A stretch of 64,000 nt of DNA from Actinoalloteichus caeruleus DSM 43889. GTDB taxonomy: Bacteria; Actinomycetota; Actinomycetes; Mycobacteriales; Pseudonocardiaceae. Below, piece after piece: positions 9,601 to 16,515 of the stretch. Where the stretch lies: the NCBI RefSeq assembly GCF_000429185.2, contig NZ_AUBJ02000001.1:5580001-5644000 (forward strand). Direction: 5' to 3'. The notes under the pieces were generated by a model, which saw only the letters and a list, made by a program, of their open reading frames with translations, was not told the origin of the DNA and did not search any database. The stretch's first letter is position 1. Every line of letters begins with the position of its first letter. A program made the translations under genes and the position numbers.

Positions 9601-12295
9601 CTGCCGGGGTCAGGTCACCCCGGACAGCACGCGGCTGCGGTACGAGGTGTTCGTGTCGTCGGTGACCGGGGAACCCGAACCCGCGCTGATGGCCGACGTC
9701 GTGTGCTGGGTGGACGGCGTCATGGCGTTCCACGCCCGTGACCTCGCGCTGCGCCTGGTGCCGGACTGGCCCCTCGACCACTGGCGGCACCTGGGCCCAC
9801 CTCGTGCCCAGACCACCGGCGCCCCGGTCCCCCTCGTGGACCTCGGCGGGCTGCGCGACCACCGGGACCCGGTGCCGCCGGCGCGGTGGGGGGAGTTGTC
9901 CTTCGGGTACGCCGCCCTGCTCACCGGCGCCTGGGGGCGTCCCTCGGAGGCGCTGGGGCCGGGCTTCGCGGCGCTGGACGCGCGCCGCACACCCCGTTTC
10001 CCGGGGCCGCCGTACAACTTCCTGAGCAGGGTGACCGAGTTCGCCGGCGACGCCGGCGACGTGCCCACCGGGCTCACCGTGGAGTACGACGCGCCCCACC
10101 GGGCGTGGTACTTCGAGCAGAACGGGTGCCCGACGATGCCGATGGCGGCGTTGATGGAGGTCGCCCTCCAGGGGTGCGGGGTCCTGGCCGTCCAGCTGGC
10201 CCGGCCCACGCTGGTCGGTTCGGTCGAGGTCTTCTTCCGGAACCTCGACGGCGAGGGCACGGTCGTCGGGGAGGTCCGGCCCGGTGACGTGGTGGCGACC
10301 ACCATCGAGGTGACCAACCACTCGCGGGCCGGGGAGATCACCCTCCTGTCGTTCTCCTTCGCCTCCTCGGTGGAGGGACGAGCGGTGTTCACCGGCACGG
10401 CGGTCTTCGGGTTCTTCCCGGAGGACTCCTTCCAGCAGCAGCCCGGGTTGCCGGCCAGCCAACGGGACCGGGATCGGATGCTGCTCCCCGGGGACGCGGT
10501 CGTCCACCTCGCCGAGTGGAGCGACCGGCCCGGCGCGTTGCGGCTGGCCGGTCCGATGTTGCGCTCGCTCGACCGGGTGACGGGGTTCTGGCCGGAGGGC
10601 GGTTCGGCGGGCCTGGGACGGTTGCGCGCCGAGAAGGACATCGTCGCCGACGCCTGGTACTTCAAGGCCCACTTCTTCCAGGACCCCGTCCAACCGGGTT
10701 CGCTCGGGGTGGAGGCGATGTGCCAGTTGCTCCAGTACTACCTGCTGCGGACGGTGGAACCGGCGGTGACCAGTCCCCGGTTCGAACCGGTGCGGCTGGG
10801 CCACCGGGTGAACTGGCGCTACCGGGGGCAGGTCCTGCCGACCGACCGGGTCGTCACGGTGGAGATGGACGTGCTCGACGTCGGGGTGGACGAGCGCGGC
10901 GTGTACGCGACCGCCGAGGCCTGGTTGTGGGTGGACGGCCGCCGCATCTACCACGTGCGTGACCTCGGGATGCGCATCGTCGAGGGGGATCCCGGGGGTG
11001 GGTCGGCTGGCGGACCGGGGCCCGGAGGGGGTGCCCGGTCGGGCCGTGGCGCCGGTGCGCCGGCCGCGTCGGGCCTGGTTCGGACACCGCCGCGTCCCCC
11101 CTCCGCCGGGGTGGCCGCAGGTGTGGACGCCGCCGTCGCGGTCCGGGAGGAGGTCCTGGACCCGGCCACGGACGGGTGGCTGGACGACCACCGGCCCACC
11201 TGGGTGCTCCCGGCGTTGCCGATGATGTCCACCGTCGACCGGCTCGCCGGCGCGGTCGCCGAGCACACCGGTGAACGGGTGCTGTCCCTGCGTGGCGTGC
11301 AGCTCAGGAGGTGGACACCCGTCACGGGGCCGCTGCGGCTGCGGACCTCCGTCGCCCGAGGGCCCGACGGGTACTCCGCCGAGCTGGCCGTCTGGCGGGA
11401 GGCGAGGACGGCGGAGCTGTCCCGTTTCGAGCCGGTGGCGACGAGCACGGTCCGGGTGGGCGCCCGACCGGGTCCACCGCCCGAGCCGTTCGCGCCGTTG
11501 GTGGACGCCGTCGCGCAACCCAACCCCTACGAGTCCGGGGCGCTCTTCCACGGCCCCAGCTTCCACTACCTGCGGTCGCTGTCCCTCGGTTCCACCGGCG
11601 CCTCGGCGGTGGTGGACCCGACGGCCGGATCGGTACCACGGGGCCACCTGCACCAGGGCGTGCTGGACACCCTGCCCCAGGCCATCCCGCACCAGGAGCT
11701 GTGGCGGTGGGCGCCCGAGGTCAGCCGCTCGGCGGTCTGCTTCCCCCATCGGGTGGAGTCCCTCGACCTGTTCGGGGAGGTGCCGGACGTGGGCCGGCTG
11801 GGGCTGGAGGTGCGGTTCGTGGGGTTCCCGGCCGGCCCGGCGCTGCCCACCTTCGACATCCAGCTCACCGGTGCGGACGGCGCCGTGCTGGTCGCCGTCC
11901 GCATGGTCGACGTGCTGGTGGAGACGGGGCTCCCCCCGGAGTCGCCGTTGCGCGACCGGCGCGCCTTCCTGCACCTGCGCCGCTACGCCGGCGGGCTCGG
12001 GTTGTCGCGCACCGACGGGGAGGCGACCGTGCTGTCGGCGGTCGACGTGGACGCGGCGGACCTCCTGCCGGGCACGGTGGCCGGGCTCTACGGGCTTCCA
12101 CCGGACCTGCGCGGACCGGCGCGGCTGGTCCGTGTGGCGGTGAAGGACCACCTCGCCCGGCGGCTGCGGGTGCACCCCTCGGAGGTGGTGGTCGCGGAGG
12201 ACAACCGTTCCTGCTGGTCGGCGGGGGCGCCCGAGCGGTGCCACCGGGTGGGGGTGTGCCTGGACGGTGATCGGGTGGAGGTCCGTGACGCCTGA
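6614..12295 (+). CDS. Multidomain AT / double-hotdog dehydratase x2 / PKS-type dehydratase protein
   Basis: This 1893-residue protein starts 4 nt after the KR stop (GAGGGG ribosome site, ATG). Domains in order are: an acyltransferase of the PfaB/PfaC type (residues 85-420, Ser166 in GYSSGE); a Pro/Ala-rich linker (430-640); a first FabA-like double hotdog (660-1060) whose second half holds the catalytic-type DGHFPHDPCMAGSL; a second double hotdog (1110-1460) with KAHFFQDPVQPGSLG, where the usual Met-Pro-Gly is Gln-Pro-Gly; and a PKS-type dehydratase (1505-1770) with His in WLDDHRP and Asp in GVLDTLPQ. The last ~50 residues (VKDHLARRL onward) resemble the start of a phosphopantetheinyl transferase core but stop early. 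The protein should supply dehydration, isomerisation and acyl-transfer steps. The combination resembles PfaC/Pfa3 without its KS-CLF, which may lie left of the window. Confidence 0.85.
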   Translation: MAVGGDREGTGEPASPLLGPVASRVYSGRDRAEVLAALRARARSDVGPARLVVLRDGDEDAAGRWLAGGGPAPCPPGVAYRDAPLAGQVAFVYTNAAASYAGMGEEFALAFPEVVDSASRRTGMPVGDVATGVPARILGAGRLAIWHTEFCLTRWGLRPEAAIGYSSGEATAPVALGAWRDSAVFTDTARDSLFTRDLSGEYRAVRRAWRRQGIPGSRWSSYLVLASAEAVRVALAGRRAVHLLAVTAPDVCVVGGESEACAEVVRGMGGVHAIPVDYPVAAHAPELVEVRDRWWRHHHRSTTDPGVRFYGGAAAAPVPVTAEGFADALTAQAVGTVRFAEVVERAWADGVRFFLEQGPGAQCTAWISRVLAGRDHLAVALDGSPGRAVRQLDRVAAELLAAGLRLARGVVEPVSVGGGGGGRSAPAGRATGHAEGRADGPVAPEAGPEGPPVRDGAAVPVAVADAAGTMLPAPWVPPAANSSPVVGGPVHGGPRSPAAGPAPITGAGLSAPAPGATRRSDVPASRASVGRTTGSSAAPRSDSEEVWDADPDARPLVLAAGLRSRLVEAHRRHLAALTAAHHAFLRGRERGLWSVVRLAGASATQGGTLAPGGAVDLGAAVGHLTDLVRSDSPAPEPWGQPVERGARGAVAPSGPVTPSVPLFGRAQLERMAIEPLSRHFGPLFAAQDRFSRWVRLPSGPLLLVDRVTGLDGEPGTMGLGSIRTETDVRLDSWCLDPAGRMTAGMVIEAGQADLLLISWLGVDLLNRGERVYRLLGCEVTFHGPLPRPGETLRYDIHVDRHAEHAGTRLFFFHYDCHAGDELRVTVREARAGFFTDEELAGVGPTRWEPERHHPSAVRPVTWPLPVSPAGRFDRDAVLAWAEGRPVDCFGPGWALAAAHVRTPRITDARTLLLGEVTELDPHGGPWGAGYLRAETPVRPDDWFFDGHFPHDPCMAGSLILEGCLQAMAFHLTALGLTLRRDGWRFEPVTGRPVTMRCRGQVTPDSTRLRYEVFVSSVTGEPEPALMADVVCWVDGVMAFHARDLALRLVPDWPLDHWRHLGPPRAQTTGAPVPLVDLGGLRDHRDPVPPARWGELSFGYAALLTGAWGRPSEALGPGFAALDARRTPRFPGPPYNFLSRVTEFAGDAGDVPTGLTVEYDAPHRAWYFEQNGCPTMPMAALMEVALQGCGVLAVQLARPTLVGSVEVFFRNLDGEGTVVGEVRPGDVVATTIEVTNHSRAGEITLLSFSFASSVEGRAVFTGTAVFGFFPEDSFQQQPGLPASQRDRDRMLLPGDAVVHLAEWSDRPGALRLAGPMLRSLDRVTGFWPEGGSAGLGRLRAEKDIVADAWYFKAHFFQDPVQPGSLGVEAMCQLLQYYLLRTVEPAVTSPRFEPVRLGHRVNWRYRGQVLPTDRVVTVEMDVLDVGVDERGVYATAEAWLWVDGRRIYHVRDLGMRIVEGDPGGGSAGGPGPGGGARSGRGAGAPAASGLVRTPPRPPSAGVAAGVDAAVAVREEVLDPATDGWLDDHRPTWVLPALPMMSTVDRLAGAVAEHTGERVLSLRGVQLRRWTPVTGPLRLRTSVARGPDGYSAELAVWREARTAELSRFEPVATSTVRVGARPGPPPEPFAPLVDAVAQPNPYESGALFHGPSFHYLRSLSLGSTGASAVVDPTAGSVPRGHLHQGVLDTLPQAIPHQELWRWAPEVSRSAVCFPHRVESLDLFGEVPDVGRLGLEVRFVGFPAGPALPTFDIQLTGADGAVLVAVRMVDVLVETGLPPESPLRDRRAFLHLRRYAGGLGLSRTDGEATVLSAVDVDAADLLPGTVAGLYGLPPDLRGPARLVRVAVKDHLARRLRVHPSEVVVAEDNRSCWSAGAPERCHRVGVCLDGDRVEVRDA

Positions 12296-12489
12296 CCGCC
12301 GTGGTGTCCTGCGCGGGGGCCGGCGGCCCGGCCTGGTCGCTCCGCCGCCCCAGCCCGGCGTGGCTGGCCGGCCGAGGGTCGCGCCGTCACCTCTGGGGGT
12401 GAAGTTCGCCGCCGGGAGGTGCTTCCCAGGGGCGGCAGGGGTATCCGCGCCTGGACGCGGTCTGTCGACCCGGCGAGGGGCGGGGAGGT

Positions 12490-13002
12490 GTGGTGGGCGC
12501 GGGCGAGGACTCTCCTCCCAACTGGCCGGTGAACCACCGGTCGGGGTCCCTGCGCTGGGAGAAACTCGCCCAGAACGGTGGCTGGCTGGTGATGGGCGTC
12601 ATCGTCCTGGTGGGCCTCCTCGGCGGCTGGGGAGGAGGGCCGCTGAGCGACGCGACCGCGCGGGACGTCGGCAGCGGCCTGGCCATCGAGTACGACCGCT
12701 TCAGCCGGGCGACGGGGCAGAACGACCTGCGGCTCCGGGTTCCGGTGCCGAACGGGGCCGAGACGGTCGCGGTGCTCGTGTCGGCCTCGTACCTGTCCGA
12801 CAACCAGGTCGAGTCATTGGATCCGGAGCCCTCGGAGGTCACGGCGTCCGAGGGGTCGGTCCGGTTCGACTTCCTCGTCGGGGAGGGAGCGGAGGTCGGC
12901 GTCACCTTCGACCTCGCTCCGCAGGGGGCGGGCGCCCGGTCCGGATGGGTGAGCGTCCCGGGTGGGGACCGCGTCGAGTTCTGGCAGTTCGTCTACCCGT
13001 GA
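12490..13002 (+). CDS. Membrane-anchored hypothetical protein
   Basis: A 170-residue protein of unknown function. After a short hydrophilic N terminus comes one membrane helix (GWLVMGVIVLVGLLGGW, about residues 31-47), then an extracytoplasmic domain rich in beta-type residues (DLRLRVPVPNGAETVAVLV, VRFDFLVGEGAEVGVTFDL). It therefore looks like a type II-oriented, outward-facing beta domain. The start is either of the adjacent GTG codons at 12490/12493 behind GGGGAGG. It is followed after 33 bp by the DUF421 gene on the same strand, so the two are probably cotranscribed and may form one membrane assembly. I know no function for the domain. Confidence 0.7.
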   Translation: MVGAGEDSPPNWPVNHRSGSLRWEKLAQNGGWLVMGVIVLVGLLGGWGGGPLSDATARDVGSGLAIEYDRFSRATGQNDLRLRVPVPNGAETVAVLVSASYLSDNQVESLDPEPSEVTASEGSVRFDFLVGEGAEVGVTFDLAPQGAGARSGWVSVPGGDRVEFWQFVYP

Positions 13003-13035
13003 GCCCCTGGTCGGGCACATCCGGAGGAGGGAACC

Positions 13036-13518
13036 GTGCACTCAGTCCTCGCCACCACCGCCGTGTACCTCGGCATCCTGGTGTTGCTCCGCCTCACCGG
13101 CAAGCGCACCCTGGCCCAGGTCAGCACCCTCGACCTGATCCTGCTGCTCATCATCAGCGAGGCGACCCAGCAGGCGCTCATCGGGGATGACTTCTCGATC
13201 ACGACCGCCCTGCTGGTGATCACGACGTTGATGTTCGTCGACCGCACGGCCGACTACCTGCGGTGGCGGTTCCGGCCGGTGGACCGCGTGCTCCAGGGGG
13301 CTCCCCTCGTCCTGGTCGACCACGGGAAGCCCGTCGACAGGCACCTGGCAGCCCAGCACATCACCGTCGACGACATCCTCACGGCGGCGCGGGAACGCCA
13401 GGGCGTGCACGGCCTGCACCAGATCCGGTACGCGGTGCTGGAGACCTCCGGTGCCATCAGCATCATCCCGACACCCGAGGCGGCCAGCGGGCCGGCGGGG
13501 CGTGGGCGCTGCGACTGA
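13036..13518 (+). CDS. DUF421 (YetF-like) membrane protein
   Basis: A 160-residue DUF421-family protein. About three N-terminal membrane helices (VLATTAVYLGILVLLRL, LDLILLLIISEATQQAL, TTALLVITTLMFVDR) precede a small soluble alpha/beta domain (VLQGAPLVLVDHGKPV through ISIIPTPEA). The signature start of the family, LTGKRTLAQVSTLDLILLL, is present. The C terminus is short for the family, which often continues past 200 residues. The GTG start at 13036 follows GGAGGAGGG with good spacing. In Bacillus, related proteins (YetF, YrbG) affect spore or membrane physiology; no molecular activity is established. It probably pairs with the upstream single-span protein. Confidence 0.82.
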   Translation: MHSVLATTAVYLGILVLLRLTGKRTLAQVSTLDLILLLIISEATQQALIGDDFSITTALLVITTLMFVDRTADYLRWRFRPVDRVLQGAPLVLVDHGKPVDRHLAAQHITVDDILTAARERQGVHGLHQIRYAVLETSGAISIIPTPEAASGPAGRGRCD

Positions 13519-13661
13519 CGGGCTCCGGCACCCGACTGTGCCCGTCGTGCCTGGTCGCGCGCTGGGTAGGCGCTGGGTAGGGGGGTGCGTTCCTCGGGGT
13601 TTCCGGGGTGCGCTAAGGTATTCACCAGTCGGGCACCGAGTCCGACGACAACAGAAGACGG

Positions 13662-13734
<73 letters not shown>

Positions 13735-13739
13735 CAGTA

Positions 13740-13765
13740 CCCCAGGTCGCGGCCTGGGGTTTTTT
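13740..13765 (+). terminator. Rho-independent terminator after tRNA-Asn
   Basis: A perfect 7-bp stem, CCCCAGG/CCTGGGG, with a 6-nt loop is followed directly by six T residues, five bases after the tRNA. Confidence 0.93.
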
Positions 13766-13879
13766 CGTGTGGGATCGCTGTGGGGAGTCCGGGGTCGGGG
13801 CGGAACACGTTCGACGCTCCACGCCCGGTCGCGCTCCCCGCGGGGAGGCCCGCGCTCCCAGTGGTGGTCCTGCCCGGAG

Positions 13880-14210
13880 GGTGGGTCGTAGGACTCCGAC
13901 CAGTAGTCGGTGACGTGGTGGATCAGGCCGGCCTCGGACAACCTCGAGCCAGATGCGGGCGTCCATCCTTCGCCCCCATGCGCACGCCAGCCATACGGCG
14001 ACGGGTGGCTGTGCCCCGCGACGATGCGGCGCGTCCGCGGGTGCCAGTCACCGGTGCGGTCCCGCCGAACTGGCGGAACGCGGGCTCCTCCCGGATCCGT
14101 TCGCGCATCCGAGGCATCCCGTGGACGCCGTCCTCGCCGAGCAGGTCGACGCTCCACGCCCGGTCCCGTCCTTCGATGCTGTCCACGGAGGCGGTCGCGG
14201 TGTACCGGGA
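13880..14210 (-). pseudogene. Decayed NTF2/SnoaL-like gene remnant
   Basis: On the minus strand two frames together look like a nuclear-transport-factor-2-like (SnoaL/ketosteroid isomerase fold) protein. One frame gives an N-terminal helix-like stretch ending VDLLGEDGVHGMPRMRERI and then EEPAFRQFGG. After about 14050 another frame gives WRAHGGEGW and a C-terminal GLIHHVTDYWSESYDPP, close to the usual ending of that family. No single frame covers both and there is no plausible start, so I read it as a frameshifted relic. It fills most of the otherwise gene-free 13766-14389 interval. Assignment rests on recognising the ending motif only. Confidence 0.35.
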
Positions 14211-14389
14211 TCTCTCCGTCCGGTCCTTCCCGCGCGGGGCTGGCGCCCCGGTACCGACAGGAGGTGCCGGTCCGGGGCAGCGGTCCCTGGGCCGGCCGCC
14301 GCGGCCTCCAGGTCCTGGCTCCCACCAGCCCCGGGTGCCCTCCGGTCCGGTGGGGGCTCGGTGTTGGTCGAACCCCGGCGGGCGCGGAC

Positions 14390-14402
14390 TACCGTCGGCG
14401 CC
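14390..14402 (+). promoter_or_regulatory. -10 box for a leaderless TetR gene
   Basis: TACCGT (14390-14395) lies exactly 7 nt before the ATG at 14403, which would place transcription initiation at or next to the start codon. No convincing -35 is visible. Confidence 0.45.
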
Positions 14403-14987
14403 ATGAGCGAGCAGTCCTTCTCGGTGCATCCCGGGCCGTTGCGGGCGGACGCGGCCCGCAACCGCGACCGGATCCTGGATGCCGCGCGCGAGCTGGTCCG
14501 GGAGGGGGATGGCGGTCTTCCGCTCAACGTCGTCGCCCGGCGGGCCGGGGTTGGGGTGGGGACCGTCTACCGGCACTTCCCCACCAGCGGGGCGCTGCTG
14601 GAGTCGCTGGTGGCGGGGTCGCTGGACGCGCTGGTGGAGTCGGCGCGGGCGGCGGTGTCCATGGCCGACCCGGCGGCGGCGCTGGTGGCGTTCCTCGAGG
14701 GCGTGCTGCGCGGGCAGTTGGCCGACGAGGGGCTCCGGTTGGTGTTGACCCGTCCCGCGTTCGCCTGCGTGGAGACCGGGGAGCGGGTGCGGGAGCTGTT
14801 GGCGGCGCTGGCGGCGCTGTTGGAGCGGGCGATCCGGGCTGGCGTGGTGCGGCCGGAGATCACTCCCGACGACGTGCGCCGTCTGCTGATCGGTACGCAG
14901 GAGGCGGTACGCGCGGGCACCGAGGTCGACGACCGCGCCGGGCTGTACCTGGGCATCCTGGTCGCGGGACTACGACCCGAGAACTGA
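14403..14987 (+). CDS. TetR-family transcriptional regulator
   Basis: A 194-residue repressor. The N-terminal helix-turn-helix spans residues 15-65 (RNRDRILDAARELV, then VVARRAGVGVGTVYRHFPT), followed by an all-helical ligand-binding domain with Leu/Ala-rich helices (LLAALAALLERAIRAG). The SDR gene follows 79 bp downstream on the same strand, separated by a palindrome, so this regulator likely controls that gene and possibly its own transcription. The ATG at 14403 gives the usual short basic N terminus and sits 7 nt after a TACCGT box. The frame is open further upstream but without family sequence. The ligand is unknown. Confidence 0.88.
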   Translation: MSEQSFSVHPGPLRADAARNRDRILDAARELVREGDGGLPLNVVARRAGVGVGTVYRHFPTSGALLESLVAGSLDALVESARAAVSMADPAAALVAFLEGVLRGQLADEGLRLVLTRPAFACVETGERVRELLAALAALLERAIRAGVVRPEITPDDVRRLLIGTQEAVRAGTEVDDRAGLYLGILVAGLRPEN

Positions 14988-14999
14988 TGGGGTCATCCG

Positions 15000-15032
15000 A
15001 ATAGATAGACCTATCCGTTTGTGCGGTAGCGT
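15000..15032 (+). promoter_or_regulatory. Candidate TetR operator overlapping the SDR promoter
   Basis: The 20-bp dyad at 15000-15019 has core GATAG-AC-CTATC and matching outer AA/TT bases. It lies just upstream of a TAGCGT -10 candidate at 15027-15032 and would cover the -35 region. The SDR start codon is 34 nt further on, with GAGGAG as ribosome site. Binding by the adjacent TetR protein is inferred from position and shape. Confidence 0.5.
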
Positions 15033-15066
15033 GGGAACGTGACGTCCCTCTACCCGAGGAGAACCC

Positions 15067-16008
15067 ATGCTTCCCTCGTCCCCGCGCCGGAGCCCCCGGG
15101 ACATCCCGAACCTGCGTGGTCGCACCGCCGTCGTGACCGGAGCCACCAGCGGACTTGGCCATGTCATGGCCCGGGTGCTCGCCGAGCGCGGAGCCCACGT
15201 GGTCCTCGCCGTCCGGGACCTCGCCCGGGGGCGAGCGGCGAGCGCGGAACTGGTGGGTGACACCGAGGTGAGGCAGCTCGACCTCGGTGACCTCGCCTCG
15301 GTGCGTTCCTTCGCCGCCGCTCTGGCCGCCGACCACCACGGGGTGGACCTGCTCGTCAACAACGCGGGAGTCGGCTTCGCCGGTGCGCCGCCCACGGTCG
15401 AGGGTTTCGAGGGGGCGCTGGGGGTGAACCACCTCGGCCACTTCGTGCTCACCGGGCTGCTGATGCCGGTGCTGGAGCGGGGGAGCGGATCGAGGGTGCT
15501 CACGGTGGCCTCCGACTTCGCCCGGTACGGCCGGCTCGACCCGGACCGGCTGGACACCCACCTCTCCCCAGCCCGCGCCTACGCGCGCTCCAAACTGGCC
15601 AACGTCCTCTTCGGCGCCGAACTCGACCGGTTGCTGCGTGACGGCGGCTCCCCGGTGCGCAGCGTGCTGGCCCATCCGGGGATGACCCGCACTCCCATCC
15701 ACGGCCGGGTGACCTCGGTGGTGGCGCGACTGGCGTTCGCCACGCCCGCCCAGCTGTTCGGCAGGAGCGTGGAGGAGGGTGCGCGGCCCCTGCTCCACGC
15801 GGCGGTGGGGCCGGAGCCCGAACCCGACGTCATGACGGGCCCCGGAGCGGGCCGGCGACCGCCCTCCGCGACACCCCTCACCGGTCGTCTCGCGGACCGC
15901 GAGCTGGCGGCGCGGCTGTGGGCGGCCTCGGAACGTCTCACCGGCGTCAGCTACCCGAGGGCCGTCGCCGCGCCGGACCGGGGCGCCGGGCGGCGGGACG
16001 ACCGGTGA
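15067..16008 (+). CDS. Short-chain dehydrogenase/reductase
   Basis: A 313-residue SDR of the retinol-dehydrogenase / protochlorophyllide-reductase-like branch, an NAD(P)H-dependent oxidoreductase of unknown substrate. The cofactor motif TGATSGLG is at about residues 26-33 and NNAGVGF at about 98-104. The catalytic Ser lies in TVASDFARY and the YxxxK pair in YARSK. The Arg in VLAVRDLARGR suggests NADP(H) preference. The C terminus beyond residue 280 is a disordered Arg/Gly-rich tail. The ATG at 15067 follows GAGGAG. It probably forms a control unit with the upstream TetR gene; the intervening palindrome supports repression relieved by a ligand that may be the enzyme's substrate. Confidence 0.9.
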   Translation: MLPSSPRRSPRDIPNLRGRTAVVTGATSGLGHVMARVLAERGAHVVLAVRDLARGRAASAELVGDTEVRQLDLGDLASVRSFAAALAADHHGVDLLVNNAGVGFAGAPPTVEGFEGALGVNHLGHFVLTGLLMPVLERGSGSRVLTVASDFARYGRLDPDRLDTHLSPARAYARSKLANVLFGAELDRLLRDGGSPVRSVLAHPGMTRTPIHGRVTSVVARLAFATPAQLFGRSVEEGARPLLHAAVGPEPEPDVMTGPGAGRRPPSATPLTGRLADRELAARLWAASERLTGVSYPRAVAAPDRGAGRRDDR

Positions 16009-16515
16009 GGGCGGGGCCGGCGGTACGGCGCACCCCGGTCCGCGGGTGCCGCCGCTCCAGTTCCGCTCGTCGGAACGAGGGCTTCCCGGCCCCGGTGGCG
16101 GCCGCCGGTCCGTTGTCGTCGAGGTTGGTGAATCACCGACCCGGGGATTCGGGATCCGCTGCTCCCTGGTGACCGTTCGCGTTGGCCGCTCCGTCGGTAA
16201 CGAGGTGAACAGCCGTCGTTCGGGTGAAAGAATGTCGTTGAGTTCACTATCGGTCGTCCATTTCGGCCTGGATTTCGCCGTTCCGATCCGGCGTTCCTGG
16301 CGGTCGCCCTCACATGGGCGTACGCGCCGGGCAGGTCAACGAACTTAAACAGTTTATGTGGCGGAAACAATTCGTTCTCGTCGGCGGCGACGAATTCGCT
16401 CCGTTGGGCTGAATGGCTTCTTGTGGCGTCGTCGGATTCGTCGGTTAGCTCGAAGGGACCACAGGCCCGGCTCCGAATTCCCGAAGCCGGGCGCCGTCCT
16501 GTTCGAGGAGGGTTG
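16009..16515 (+). other. Intergenic region and 5' leader of the protease gene
   Basis: There is no gene in these 507 bases, and the stretch from about 16170 to 16440 is clearly less GC-rich than its surroundings. It holds the palindrome TAAAC-A-GTTTA (16346-16356) and a hairpin GCCCGGCT/AGCCGGGC with a 12-nt loop (16465-16492) that would sit in the protease leader, 23 nt before the GTG start. I could not identify a convincing -35/-10 pair. Confidence 0.5.

Noticed and set aside
8684-12244. Minus-strand open frame of about 1186 codons opposite the dehydratase protein
   Set aside because: Compositional shadow: no motif, no ribosome site, and the plus strand carries clear hotdog and dehydratase motifs.
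15039-15260. Short plus-strand gene starting at GTG 15039, 7 nt after a TAGCGT box
   Set aside because: It is out of frame with the SDR gene, Arg/Pro-rich, and covered by the SDR coding sequence; the box more likely marks the SDR transcript start.
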